Source of the DNA: Nephromyces sp. MM_2019
Lineage: Eukaryota; Apicomplexa; Aconoidasida; Nephromycida
DNA length: 64,000 nucleotides
Assembly (NCBI GenBank): GCA_015657535.1
Contig: JADHZB010001343.1
Coordinates: 57,044 to 121,043 of the forward strand
Reading direction: 5' to 3'
The translations under genes and the position numbers were made by a program. Within the stretch, counting starts at the first letter, position 1; the number at the start of each line of letters is the position of its first letter. Below the pieces are notes generated by a model. The model ran no database searches, was not told where the DNA came from, and was given only the letters and a program-made list of their open reading frames with translations. Positions 47,389-61,700 of this stretch are shown piece by piece.

Positions 47389-50300
47389 CGAGGTCACGCT
47401 TCCATTAAGCTACTATTCGCAAAAACTTGTATTGTCGAGGCACTAAAGCAACGGCGTGCTAATAGTAAAAAATGCTCAAAGAAGGCTCAAGATCCAGTAA
47501 AACGATCTCCACATTTTTGGAAATTAAAAAGAATAGTATGGGAAACCTGGTACATCACCGTATGTCACTGAAAACATTGGAAACAGGAAAAATAAGCAAA
47601 ATCTCAATTTACCCATTATTTCCAGAGGCTCTTAATCCTCTGCAATTGCAACCATTAAATTTTACGGTAGCAAGAGATAATAAATACTTCATAACATGCA
47701 CAGCAAGTAACTTAGATATCATAATCAGAAATTTAATAATATAAAGCTGATAAGCTATTCCAAAGGATTTAATTCTCTGTCTTTTACACACCTTAAATAG
47801 CGAAGGATATAAGCTGGAGTTCAGAAAAAAATTGTAATTCAAGCGAAATTCGTACATTTCACACCTTAAAAGACAAATGTGTACTAAGGTTGCAGGCAGA
47901 CAAGTATGTGCCACCAGTCGAGTTACATGTACGTGCGTGAAGGGTCCACGCGCATCAGTGCTTCAAGTTAACATGCTTGCGCAAACCTAACATTTCAGCT
48001 ATACACATTCAATCAGAATTAATTTTGAAGCAGCTGTCTTCACTTTCGAGCCAAAAAAAAAATATTTTGCCCAGTACATTTCTACGATCTCAAGCTTATG
48101 TCCCTCAACAACCATAATACATAGGGATTAAACTACTCTTTCAAGACGCAATATTATCCCGTAAGTAGGGCGAATTTTCATTCCACTGTTTCACAAGTGA
48201 TGCTGCAAAACGGTCTGGAAAACATGCTGAAGAAGGGTTCTCCAATCCGCAAACCGTGCAGCATGCAAAAAATTATTACTGGCAAAGAATATACGCGATC
48301 TGCGCAAGATTTTATAGTAAACATCGAGGTGTAGTGCACCGGGAGAAGAAGTGAAAACAGAATAATTTGGGGACTGGAAGAAACCGAAGTGAAAGTAACA
48401 GCTTCCAAAAATTCAGGAAAACAGAGCAGCGCAGCAAACCCTTGGTAGCAGCCAGCAGTCAACAGATGAAGCGCAAAAAGAAGCGCCAAGTGCTTCAAAT
48501 TTCAGCATAGATAAGCTGGAAAACCGTATGGCACCGTCACCAACACTTGCTTGACCGAAAAAATGCAATGAATAAACGCCCGTTATTATGCTACGAAAAT
48601 TTTGCCACTTGCAAGATCCGAGAGATGGTAAATTCAAATCAAGAGCACCCTCGTTTGCCCAGGGTCGAAAAATTACACTCACAAGAAACTGCTGCAAAAT
48701 AACCAGAGACCTAAAAAAGCCACCAAGGAAAAAGTTGCACCACGGAGGGGGGTAAGAGAAACTTCCGGGAAAGAGCTGGGGCGAGCATATCAAGAAGCGG
48801 AAATACGACTGTGCTCCACGGTATCACAAATATTTGCGCAACGCTCCTACCATCTATATACTAGAAACTGAGCGCATAGATGCCAGACCGCCAGTATATG
48901 AAAAAAAAAGTAAAACTGGCGACGCGCATCTCATACATATTTACCGCAGTTTAAATACTTTTTCAGCAGGAGTAAATTCCAACGCACGATTTTAACGACA
49001 AACAGCAAGTTGTTGAACCCTACTTATCCTATATTTTGCAGCAACTATGGGCACTAATAATGTAAATTTCGAGAAAGTTCATTGGTAACAATTCCCATAG
49101 AAGCTTAGCTATAAACTTCTCAGCAGGGGAAAATTTGTAACCTTCGCACCTGATTTACTGAAAATTTTACTATGTGCGGCGCAATGCGTAATATCAAAGA
49201 AGCAGCTGTCACGCTTGGCGCCAATGCGCAAACTGAAAATATATGCTGCTGGCGATGAAACGTGCCTCTAGTCCGTCAACCATATGTATAGGCGGGCAAC
49301 CTTGTAACTGCCCACTTAGGCATAGTTATTTGCAGCTGCAGCTCCAGCAGCGGGGGAAGCGAAATATAGGGATGGTGTCACCCCTGAACCATATACCAAG
49401 ATCTCGTGACCGGCAAGGAAGCGCATGTCTATATGCGTACAAAATGTTCTAGTATATTCTGAGTATGCAGCAACTGAATGTCATCAATCCCGGCGGCAGT
49501 TTTATTGCGAAGTTTCAATGAGGACAGATTGAAAGCTTGCTAAGCAATGCCAATTCATGCGTAAATTTCTACGGCTTCGCTGAGTGCGGCATATTACTTC
49601 CATCAGTTAGGTACCCTTCGTATGCACAATGTAGCGTACGCTCAATTCATAACCAAATTTTGTTGGAAATATTGCCTGCCGGATGAATGTATCGACACAC
49701 GGAAAATAGAAATGAATTAAATGCCTTTTTCACTCGGTGAGTGTTAACATGAGTGGAACATGCAAGTGCACTCTGGAAATTGATACCATTAGCAAAATAT
49801 CGTGATCCATCCAAGTTACAGAAATGGACCATATACGGTTCATGCACTAGTACTCAGTGTATCTGAGCGGGTTTTCTATTCAAAAAATATCTACATATTT
49901 ACAGCAGGTAACGATTAATTTGACCATTAAAGGGTGGTGGTGTTTTTTAGTGCTTGAGCTACTAAAGGCATTCATTTCGAAACATTGAACATCATTTGGC
50001 AAACAAAGCATCTTTTAGTGTACTCCTGGAAATTCCTCGAGCAATGGTTTAAAGCAACTGTTTTTGGCTTACGGGGCGCAAGCAGGAGTAGGGGAAAGAC
50101 AATTTATTAATCTTTGGTGATGCCATCAAGACTGACACGACATTTGTTTGTATACATGGTGATAACGTGTGTCTGCGCTGGGTTGCTTTCAATTCGATGC
50201 CGCACAAACATATTATTATCACTAAAGAAGTCTTTCCTCACTGTTAGCGTGGCTCCTGAACTATAACTAAATACTATTAAATCAACATGCCGCACCACCT

Positions 50301-53262
50301 GTACACGTCTACTAGCTTGAGCCTCATTCAAGCTGCATCACTGGATGCCAAAAATTTTAAAGACACGAAATACTCTTTTAGCGTTTATGTAACGCTCAAA
50401 TTAGTAGAAAGCTACGATGCATCTCGCTTTATTTCTGCATAGAAGCTTTACTTAGCTATTAATTTCCCAAATTCCGAAATAAAATTATTTCCCTATCTTA
50501 AAAACTCGTAGAAAATTGTCTTAAAGATTAAGGCTTGAATTTTATGTTTGCTCCTTACAATATTCACCCGTAAAGCTAGGCACCTACGCGAAACTAACGC
50601 AATGCCTGAAATTTGCAGTTAAAACAAGTTTCCCTTCAAACAAAATCAGTGCTATGCAAGTAACCTAAGAAATACAAGCTGCTATTAATCGAGCATCTCA
50701 ATGTTTCGAAGGGGAAACAAATAATTGATATATATTTAGCGCCCGTATATACCCAAAGAATATATGTAAAAACGAATCAGGCATAAATTTTATGGCACCC
50801 ATGTGTGCTGAAATATCACAAGATAATTAGCGGAGAGAAAATACTAACTACATCAGAAGCTGCCATAGCGAGGTGATTCAGAGCTCTGACAAAATTGCAT
50901 AAGTGGGGGTATACCTCCAGATTTATCAAGTCTCTTATACGCGGATAACTCCCAAAGCAATATTTTTTAACCACTATGCATTCATCAAAGAAAAAATATA
51001 GCTTCCTTTTTTATCTGTAGGTTGGAATTTTACATGATTTACTATGTAATTCATGTGAAGTTTATAGTAAAAATGTATGCGCAAGTGAAAAGCTCCATAC
51101 CTTCTGGGTAACTCTCAAGATCAGCCGAAACCTATTGGACAGCTGGAAAGTAGCTTTATTGTATCAAAATCCCTTAAATCTCGGTGTCGCTCTGCTGCAT
51201 ACCTTCTGGCCATAACAGGCAATCTGCACAAGGTAACCCTGAGATTAATGCTCTCTAGGTCACACGCTAAGCAACAAAACTTTGTCTATTTTAAAGTGGT
51301 GCTTACTTCATAATATTTCAATTAACAAGATATTTTCAATTGGTTTATTGCAACACTAAGTGTAATCAATATGCTCAGCTGACTGTCAGAATTGCTGATA
51401 CACCTATCAGTGCTGTCACGCTTAGTATGCTGAAAAAGACATTGAAATAAGGTCTTCTAGAACCTTAAAGCTTTTATTTTTTCGGTTGAACCGAAATATC
51501 ACTGCTTCAGCTTTTTAAGAAGCCTACGAGTACATCTCCATATGTAGGCTTAGTCATTGGTATGAACACACCTTAAATAACATGGTGGCCTCGAGTGCCG
51601 GTTGCAGACTCTGCACCACATCTCGGTAGAAAATAGGAACATTAGGTAATGAATTCATGCTCCCCTTTTCTCAGTATCGCGCGCAAAAATAACTAGTGCC
51701 AAAACCGTGTGGATAAAAGATTTTTTTTGGATACTACCAGGCTATTTATGTATCCATATTTTCATATGAATATCGTAATTCTGGGAGATTCTAAGGGCTG
51801 AAATTACATGAGAGAACTTCAAAGTGAATCATGCGGGAAATAACCTCAGTATCTGATACTTGTTTTTCGATTGCTGGTACTCATTGTACGAACAGGCGAG
51901 GTTTTATTACCTCATACAGATTGGCAGCAGACGTTGGAGAACGCAAGCATCGAGAATGAATCTAACTGGAGCTATTGGCACCTGGTATAACCACCTTTAT
52001 TTCGGCATTTATCTCTTGTATTTTTTCCATTTGGCTCGACTATAAACTATGAAAACGAAAGTCCAAGCAGTCGCTTTTGTAAAAAGAATGTTTCCTATTA
52101 GTAAATAGACTGCTGTAAAGTAGATAAAAAAGGGTCACCTTCCATGACTCTAAATTTTTGTGCATTGAAATTCAACCTTTAATGGAAAAAGAGAGGCCTA
52201 GGTTTATGGCTATCCCAGCTTAACTATAGGGCTATGCACGAAAACCGACCCCGGAGCTATGCAGTTAGAGTTCCTCGTGAATAGTTATATTAACACACCC
52301 AAGTACTGGAACCATGAAGTGACATTCAGTTGCACCAATTATCACAGCTTCAAAAAATTTAAAAGCGTTCCATAGCCTTGATCATAACTTCTCGTGAAAT
52401 TCTGAAAGATCTAAAAAAGGCATGTGCTACCCATGGAAAGGCAATGGACTAGTGATAAAATTAATAACCTCGAAGTAATTGTGTCCTGCATGTATACTAT
52501 CTAGTAGATATTTGGTGCATACTTACGTAATTCCCGAATACTGCACACGAATTTAATTTTTTATTCCTGTTGTTTCCACTGAATTTAAAACTTGTTGCTG
52601 CGTTAGATTCACTTGAGGAGGCACGTATTTTGAGGGTAGTGAAATACTTGCATATATTTTAATATTTCGGACAATAGCAAATACTAGTGTATTATGATTC
52701 ATAGTCATATTTGTTATCTATTTCAATTATTTTTATTGGAGGAAAATTCTTCCTTATTTGAATTTCTGTATTTACAAAGAAGCTTTTTGATTTTCCTATT
52801 GTATTGTTACCGTGAAATTTATCTCCTCCTCTTTCGATGCTCATGGAGGCCAAATCAATGGATTTAGTTTCCTTATTCGCTGTTTTTATGACAGAGTTTT
52901 GCACTTTCATTTGAAATACTTGAGGCATATTACATTATTCGCGCCATCAATGACTGGCCAGTGTCTGCAGCAGGGTACGTTGCGCATACCCTCCTCCCAA
53001 CGTACTGACCTCTAAAAATACCACTGAGGTTATCATATATTAAACTTCAGCATCGGATTTTGTAGCTTTTGGAGATAGACTAGTCATGCCGTATCTAGAA
53101 GTTTTAAACCATAGGTAATACAAAGCTAACCCCTGTAAATGCATATTACTATGAATAGTATTCCTGAGTAATATGAAGAATTCGCAGTGTTTTCGGTTGT
53201 CACGCACGCTGGCGATTCACAAGTTTGATGCACCTTCGATATGCTGTCTCCGCCATTGGCAG
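47389..53262. other. Unresolved region, no recognisable gene
   Basis: Base skew changes from A-rich to T-rich on the plus strand around 50-51 kb, suggesting a divergent boundary. A minus-strand frame at 48178-48498 starts with a hydrophobic, signal-peptide-like run (MKHLALLFALHLLTAG), but it overlaps another open frame (48413-48793) and no splice chain was found. Few repeats are present compared with the intron regions. Confidence 0.4.
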
Positions 53263-54764
53263 AGGTTAACCTCGAGTGTAAACTTTATAAAATCCGATTG
53301 TTATTACTCTACATGATCGTGATGCGAAAAACACCAACTTTGGGTAAAGACTTTATAAAGACTCCATTTCTCTAGCTAAGAAATGCTTCTCATGTTTCAC
53401 GAACTACCATAATTGCAATAATGGAGCCACTTTTTATGTCCCCTCCGGGGGCGTGTTCTTCTTTCGCTAGGAATTGACTAGCTTGAATATTTCAACGAGT
53501 TTGCTCTACCATTTTGAAACAACCAATATTACCTAGAACCCTGATAAAAGATGCTTTTTTTATGTTGAATGCCCCCCAGTTGCTTTTTGTGCAATTTTTG
53601 TCCATTGAATCTTCCAAAATTAATGTACAACATTAGTTTTTGTTGATAAGAGCGCGGGTGCAAGTGACCATAACCCCGAAGTGCAGTGGGTTCTTTCGGG
53701 TAATTTTAATTGTATTCAGCATATTTAATTGCTGCACATGTTAATGGTATGCGGCAACACCCTGGAAGATGCACTTTAGCGATGCTTCAGCATGAAAATA
53801 AGTAGTTTGGTGGTTTTTTAAGCGACTACAGCGTTGTTACTTGTAGTTCAAACGATGTAGCACCCTCTCCGTGACTGCTGATTGGGTAATTATTCAATGC
53901 CATCAAAGTGATCGTAGAGGTGCATTGCTATTCATGAAAGCGTTAATATCAATGGGGGCTTGGGGGTTTCCAGCCCGGGTGAAATGCTAGCCTGCTCCGC
54001 TGACCCTCTCCACATAAGGCGCAAATCGGTCGTAGAAGGCTCAAGGTGGTAGTGATCCTTATAGGGCTGGTGGTTTGAGCTGGCCCTCGGTTATTAGGGT
54101 CTTTTATTAGCTTTTTCTCGTGGTTGTCGACATGGCGGCCGCCTGTGTGTGTTGTGTGCTTGTTGAGCAAGGGCAACCGCGCACTTGATAATTGTTAAAC
54201 CAGCTCGAGATTGACGGCTGTTAAATGAGGGGAAGTTATGCCGAATTTGCAGAAAACTACAAATCAGCGCCGTATAGGGCAACGGGCGAGCCACCCCTCT
54301 GTTAATTTGGCTAAGTTCTTGGCGATACGTATTGACTTAAGGTGTGTCGCACGTATTATTTCTGTCGTTTTGTAGTAGTATTTCGTAAGCTTAAACTGTA
54401 GGGAAAACCGAGGTGCTATGCCTAAGGACCGCTCTAAATCGGCTATGCAATGGTGGATAGTCAATATTTACTTGCAGCTGCAGCCGAAATTAATAGAGAA
54501 AGCAAAGGGATAACCATGATGTTAGCAGCTAGTGATGAACAAATCGTAAAAGACACCTGTAGCTACGCAGGCAGGAACTGTAACAAAATACTTTTTTGAC
54601 TGAATTAAGTGTGCCAGTTTTGATCCTGCTGCAGGAGGGAGCGCAGCTTTAGTGATGTTTCCCTAATGCCCATGGAAAATTATAAAGAACTTTCTTCCTT
54701 TAAAAAACAATTAATCACCCTCGCCTCAAGCGTTCTAGTCGATCTTCCTGCTTGTGTGTATCTA
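53263..54764 (+). CDS. Possible exons of an unrecognised plus-strand gene
   Basis: Open segments with plausible splice sites: 53263-53343 (acceptor CCATTGGCAG, donor GTAAAG, containing KLYKIRLLLLYMIVMRKTPT), a short piece near 53830-53858, and 54635-54764 (acceptor CTGCTGCAG, containing SFSDVSLMPMENYKEL). The phases can be reconciled, and the last piece could run in phase 0 into the exon at 55778. No homology is recognised. With many free choices of GT and AG, chance assembly is quite possible. Confidence 0.18.
53940..54300. other. GC-rich patch
   Basis: Distinctly richer in G and C than its surroundings, with runs such as GGGGGCTTGGGGGTTTCC and a NotI-like GCGGCCGC near 54136. It could be a structured RNA, a promoter island or part of an unidentified transcript. 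No tRNA, SRP or RNase P structure could be fitted. Confidence 0.35.
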
Positions 54765-55777
54765 GTAGAACGGAAAATATTGAGCATTTCCATTTTATAG
54801 CTTCTTCGTTGCTACTATTGGCGGAGCTTTGAAATATGTTCTAGCTACAACCGACTCTATATAGTGGATCTAGTGCTATATACTTTTTGAATTGTTCCCC
54901 CTTCTATCCAGTAATATTGGAAGGAGCTTAATGGGGAGTGGTTTTACCGTGTCTGCACCGTGAAAGTCGCGCAAATATTGTAAAACAGGTAAAGTAATTG
55001 ATCAAGCAACAGTAGAATACAAGCGTTGGTGGTTCAATGTTTGATGGTAACGGTGATTGTCATGAAAGAGAAAAAGTTTGCCGGTAAAATTACCTGTTCC
55101 CATAGCAGAAGAACAATATTCTTACTAGATTATAAAAAAAATACGCTCTTAAGCCTCAATTGAACCGTGCAACCTGAGCATCGTTCACTCAGCTAATGCG
55201 TGAAACTTCATTGTTTAAAGTGCCGGTGACTTAGACCCAACTTCTCGGGCAGTAGCCCCGTATTTTACCGCTTCAAAAAAGCGAGAAATCTATGCGATGA
55301 GTAAAGTGATTTTTGCGTTTATGCTACTCTAAAAGGGAAAGCATTTCACTATAGAAGAGCTATTTGGTTTTTGGTATGCATGCTGCGTGGCCTACTGATG
55401 GCTATCTCCTCTTGTCAGTTACTGTGAAGAATCACACGGAAAATCGTATTTTTTACTTTTTATAAGAAAATTAGTCCTTATTTCATTGGTATTTTTGTCT
55501 AGTACAGATTATATTTTATAGGAATTATCAACTACTCGCGGCACAAAATTTCTTTGGTGACCAGTTTTACACATGGTCATGACCTGATACCCTTCGCTTG
55601 CATAGCCGTCTTATTGAGTTTGATTATATTCACTGGTGCTTGGCAGCATTTTTGAGCTCCGCTCTCTTTTCTCGTGCTTGGTTAACCCCGTGTATCTCTT
55701 TATAGAGACGAATGTTTAAGGTAGTTGCACCCTCAATTCTACTAGTCGCGATAAAGTGTAAAATTTCCTTGTTTTAG

Positions 55778-58700
55778 ATGAAGCAGAAGGCCTCCATGCC
55801 TCTGATCCAGCACAGAAGAACTATTTCTGATGAGTTGCAAGGTAAGATGATTAGCTTTATCACAAAGTCTCATTCATGCTTACAAATAGTATCACGGGGA
55901 CTAAAAGCCTCATCTTCTTAAAAGGGTGGCTTCGATTCGTATTTTCCGGCATCGTAACGGCATGGCTTCTTTCATTGGAATAGACTTTAAAAGGCAAAAG
56001 TCTCATAGTTTAAGAAGCCTTTACAATGTTTTTTCACCTTGTTTCAGAGTAGATGCCACTTCCTTACAAAATCTTTAGTTGATAATTATCCCGTGAGTAC
56101 TATTTAAGACTTCAGCGAACGATATATATAGTCGGTGATTTTTTCAATATTTTATTAGTATTTGCGCTTTTCTTTTCGTTTCAAAAGTTGCTTAATATTC
56201 AAGAGGGCTTTGGTTTTAATTTTCTTTCGAGTTGATAATTATTAAAATGGACTCATTTCTCCGGTATATAGAGGTAGAAAGAACTGCAATAGAAATTACC
56301 GCGGATGATATTGAAAAGCAAGTATCTTCTTTACTGTGATAACACTTGAGGTTTTTTTTAGCGTACTCTCACTTTTTCTCCTATTATATATAGTTTGTGT
56401 GTGCGCAAAGTTTTCGTGCAAACTTTGCGAAATAAACTCGTTTGAGTTTCAAATATGAATGTGAGCATTGCATTGATATGTCTTAAAAAATTTTCCGGAC
56501 TTTTTGACCTTTTCGGGTCATCTATGTTCCACCCTAGGGCCTTGTAAAAACACCGAAAAAGTGCTTCAAAACGGTAGTCACTTTTTATGGATATTAGCTG
56601 AACTAGGCAAAAAACAGGTTGCTGACGAATAAACCACTCTCATGCTTGCCGTTCAAAAGCTATTACTAGCTGAAGCCTCGTCTTTTCCGGCTATAATAAT
56701 GTGCATTTTTCTTCATAAGTGTGCACTTTAAGTCCTGCCTCAAAGATCAAATTTTAATCTTTTTTGCTGTTCTTTTTTCATGTTCATCTCTTCCATCATC
56801 ATCAATTCGTAGCTCTTTTTTTTGCCTTAACAAAAGGAAAATATGAATGTAAAAATACTACAAAGTGGTTTTGTAAAAGGTAAAAAAGGTAGCTTTAAAT
56901 ACTTTAGAAATTTCAGTGAAAGAAACAGATTCTTCAATTATTTTAATAAACTGTTTTTCAATAAAATCAACCTTATCAATAATGTCAATTTTCAAGCAGT
57001 TTTTTCATCTTCTAGTAGCATCATCTTCAAGATTTTTCATTTTTAGGAATTTACAGGATATTGCGTGAGTTTGGTAGTATCTGAAGCGGGAGAATTGCCT
57101 TCAAATGGCATCAGATGAGGGAGTTCTTCCTAAATTGCGACTGCATGGAGTAATCCCTTCAGAAAAGCTATCCGATCATTTGCCATGGCTACACAGCAAT
57201 CTTCATTGCATGGGGGGGATTTCCTTTCTTGGTGTGAGATTTCAAGACGCACAAGGGGCTAGAAAGTTGGTAATGTTGGCTTTCTCAGCTCCGATTCTAC
57301 GGACTTTGCTGCTACGTTGCTCATTACCTGACTTAGAGTTTGATCTGCTTTCTCAATGCCTAATGAGCTCCAACTCTGTGTTTGCTTTGGTAGACTTACG
57401 TAGAGAATGGGAGTCTGTGTGTTCCAATGCTCAGCGATCTTTTGAAGGATTGAAAATGATAAATTTGCTGAAGATTTTGCTTAAATCAAGCAGTCTTCGA
57501 TACTTAGATTTCTCAGGTAAGGAAGACTCAGCGCTTGCAGATTTTTTTTCTTTGATATTTCAAAATCATGAAGATGTGCGTTTGTTGCTCGCTTTATCAA
57601 TTTATTGATGCTCGGTACACATAGTGGGAGATTCCATGAAGTGAATCACTTTTTTACGGAAATTTTGATAAGTTTTCTTCTCGTTATATAGCAGCATTTA
57701 GTACTATATTGGTCAGTTTTGGATCATTTTTTGCCTTGGGTAGCTTCCCTTCTGCTTCATCTAGAAAATCTCTTTGAAGCAGCTAATTAATATCCTTTGT
57801 CGGGTCTTTGTGTAGTGTGGCCAGCTAATGAAGAAGCTATGCTTACTAATTTTTTAATGCTACACGCACATGCACTCTTGATCTTTACTTTTCTTCCTAG
57901 ACAGCTGAAAACTCTCAATTTTGCTTTTTATCTGACACATACACCCACACACTCTCGGTCTTCGCCTTTTTTCCCACCCACACACACTCTCAATATTACT
58001 TTTTTTCTGACATACACACTCTCAGTCTTTGCTTGTCTTCCAACATACACACACACACACTCTCAATTTTGCTTTTCTTCCGACATACACACCCACGCAC
58101 TCTCGGTGTTTGCTTTTTATCCGACCTACACACACGCCAATAGTTATAAAATCCTTGCTTCTAAGTGTCTTTAATATAGCACCTCCTTTATGTATTACAT
58201 TAGTTACTGATTCCATATTTCCTTTTATCGCTTACTATTTCGCTAATATTAACTTTAAAACCTTTCCGCTGGAACTCTTCCCTTCAACTTTTTGCCTGCA
58301 TTTTTCGTGGGAATGCCACTTTTTTCGTTGTGTGTGTTATCAAATGCTACCGATATGTCTTGCTCGTATTAACCCTCTTTTCCCAATTCTCCAACCTCTT
58401 TTCTCCAAAGTAAGCTGTATGTATATGCACAGTGTATTTTATAAAAAGATCATGTATATTCATTATATTCATATCAAACCAAAAAATTGTGGAGATAATC
58501 TCAATTTAATGGAAGGTTTCTCGTTAATATATGCGACTTTTAATAGTAAGAACTGATAATGTTTGTGAACACACAAACTTCTTCTCGATTAATCCCGTGT
58601 GTGTGTGTGTGTGTTGATGTGAGTGTCTCGTGAGTACTGTCAATAACGCACTTTTCTCTTTATTGTTTTCTCGAAATAACGGTTTTTCCTTTGAATTTAG

Positions 58701-61700
58701 GCCATGAAGTACCAGAATCACCAAAAGAGGAAACTTTGGTGAGGAATTTTTTGAATAACACACTTTTATATGGAATATATATATCAAAATTTCGCAACAC
58801 ACACATTGTTGCTTCATAGCTGATGTTAGCTGTGAGTATTCAAAAAGATGATATTTTTAAGTATAGCTAATGAAATCAATAATCCTCGAAAAGATGTTAT
58901 TTATTATTACACTCGCTGCCTCATAAAATATTTTATTTGGGGGTTTCTAGCGAATTTTTCGCTTCAATTTGTGATTTCGCACACATTCCATAATATTTAT
59001 AAAGATCTACTTTCTAATGAGAGAAAGGGATGTTTTGGAGCTTAAAAGCTGCTAAGTAAGGATAGGAATCTTTTAAAAGATTTATTTAGCTATTAGAGAA
59101 ATTAAAACTATTTTTTTTCTGCAATTTGAGTGATTTGATGGTTTTCTCAAGAAGAAAGTTTGGAAAAGTATCGTTTTCCGTTTTGCTTTGTGTGTGTGCA
59201 ATAATATTTCAATTTTTGATGTATTTTGCTGCTCCAGGCTGCTGCTGTTAAAAGCATTGATGAGATTTTTAAGCATTGCAGCTTTAAATTTGGACAATGA
59301 TGAATTTTGCAGATTTCTTACATCTTTTACAGAAGTGAAATTTTTCAAAGCTTTATAGCTGTAGACGAAAATATTTGAAAAATCATCTACATTTCCGATA
59401 CACGCACATTCCACACACTCATGACTCGGGTACACTCATGACCCGGATACACCCAAATCTCCCACACATCCAAATCTCCCACACACACACCTTCCTCATT
59501 TGTTTAATTTTGCATCATTTTTGCTTTTTCTTGAAGATCTTGCCGAATTTTTCAAAGCTTTATAGTTGCATAGAAAAAAATAGCAAGAATTCACTGTGCA
59601 GTAGATATAATATGCAAAATGAAATTTGCAGGACATTTTTTAGTGGCACACACACATATTTTTTAAAAATCTTTGTGGCGGAAGAGTTATTCCATTTACT
59701 TTTACATTGTAGAGCTTTTTTGTAGCAGCTTTTTAACGAAGAAGTACTCAGTGTGTGCTGCTGTTATGGAGTCATCTACTATATTTCTCGCTTTTTTTCA
59801 TTTACTGTGTGTCCTCTCGCTTCTCCCTTATTCTTTTTCCTACTCTCTCTTGTCAATTATTCTCCTACATATATCTTTTTTTCGTAATAAAATGAGTATC
59901 GCTGTTTGATTCCACACAGTTGTTGCTGTTTTCTTTGTTTTTATGTCTTCAAATTTCTCGCTTTTTTCGTAGGAAAGCAATATTTTCACGGTATACACTG
60001 TTTGAGAGTCTCTGACAGTGCTGATATTTATGTTTCGCACACGCTTTGATTTTGTATATACCAAGCAAGTTGTACTTACCGAAAACTTGAGCTTTTAAAA
60101 AGAGACTAGAAACCCGTGAGGTTTATGTGTGTGAAATTTTCTTTGGAATGGTTGTCTCTTTGCAATTTTTATGTTAGTCTTCTAAACGTAGGTTTTCGTA
60201 AAATTACACAGAATGGAAGATTCCTGATGAGATGTTAAACGTTTGAAACTTTTAAACGAATTATAGCAATAGGGAGGCATCGCAACGAGGAGTAGTTTTT
60301 GGTTGTTAACTCCACAAGTAGAGCCTGAAAATCTCTAGTTTTGCCTTTTTTTTCATATAAAATTATGAAGATTGAAGGCATCTTCATATTTTGTTTGATA
60401 TAGAGAGTATGTGCTCCTTGATCGTTTGTGTGTGCGATTTTTCGAGTGTTTGATGCGTAAAGTTTGGTGGTATGAACAGAGGGTTTTGAAGATGATGAAG
60501 CTTTTTACTGTGAAGATTAGGAAGGTGTTTTCTTGAAGATAACGAATCCTTGATGGATGTGTTTTGCTAGAACATCCTACATCATTGAAGATATTTGACT
60601 TTTTTTCCTGATTTTTTAGATGCTGCGACGCTTAAGGCTGAACAAAGGAAAGAGGCACCGGCGCCTTAATTATCATCATATGGCATGTATGGGTAAAACG
60701 AAAGGTAAGAGCTTTTATTAGGTAGCTTCATATTGAGTAGGAATTGAGAGTTTATATGTTAAAAAGGCTAGAGATCTGCGAGTTTTTGGAGCCTATGGTG
60801 GGTTTGTGTGTGTGAAGTGGCGTGTAGTTTTGTTATGCTGCCCGCTCTATGGAAGAAGAAGTATGCCCAGCATGGGTGTAGAAACTATCGAAAAAGTGGG
60901 TAGTTTTACTGGTAACTTTTGCTGGCCTGCTTATGAGTAGTTTAATGCTTGAAAGTATGAGTTTTGAGGTGTGTGTAAAAAGCTTGTCTTCAAAGGATGA
61001 TCTATTGAAGCTTGCAAAACTTGATGGAATTTTGTTTGGTAGTTGGAGAGTTTCGCGTGGCTGCAAAATGCAGTTAGGTGCGTGTGCGAAGGCTGTATGA
61101 CTTGTAGCTACACTGTGTGTTCTTTCTATTATGAAGCTTGAAATAAAGTGTTTGATGCTGAAATAAAGGCTAGTTTGAAGATGCAGGAGGCGGAGTATGT
61201 TGTTCTTTAAGGGTGTGTGTGTATTTTTGCTTGGTTTTTAGACTTTGTGGTTTTTTTCTACTTTTTGTAATGGTGTGTGTGAGGCATCATTTGAGGTATG
61301 CTGTTATCCCCTTGTAACTGTGTATAGAGTTTTTTTTTTGTCAAAATTTGAATTCAGGCTATTACAGCTCATATTGGCGTATCAATAAGCGTTTATATAG
61401 AGCAAAAAATGCAGAAAAAGATACGAAAGGTGAAGCAAGCGAAAAAGGCTTACCATCCTCTTGGCTTAACGATAAGCATCAGGATTGCCACTCAAATGGC
61501 AATAATTTTCAAGGAAAAGCTTCTAGTCGAAGGTCTTCCAGCAAATTTGATTCCTACGACACTAGCTCAACATTGCTAAAAGGCGAAGATTATATGCCTC
61601 CTTCAATGCCTTTTCTTCGATTTGTGGTGTCTCTTCCTGAGCATTTATCGCATCGCAGGGGGCTTTTTTTCTCTTTTGGAAGAAAGTCAAAGAGGCGAAA

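Noticed and set aside
48178..48793. Two overlapping minus-strand frames, one with a signal-peptide-like start
   Set aside because: Overlapping in different frames with no splice signals that join them to anything.
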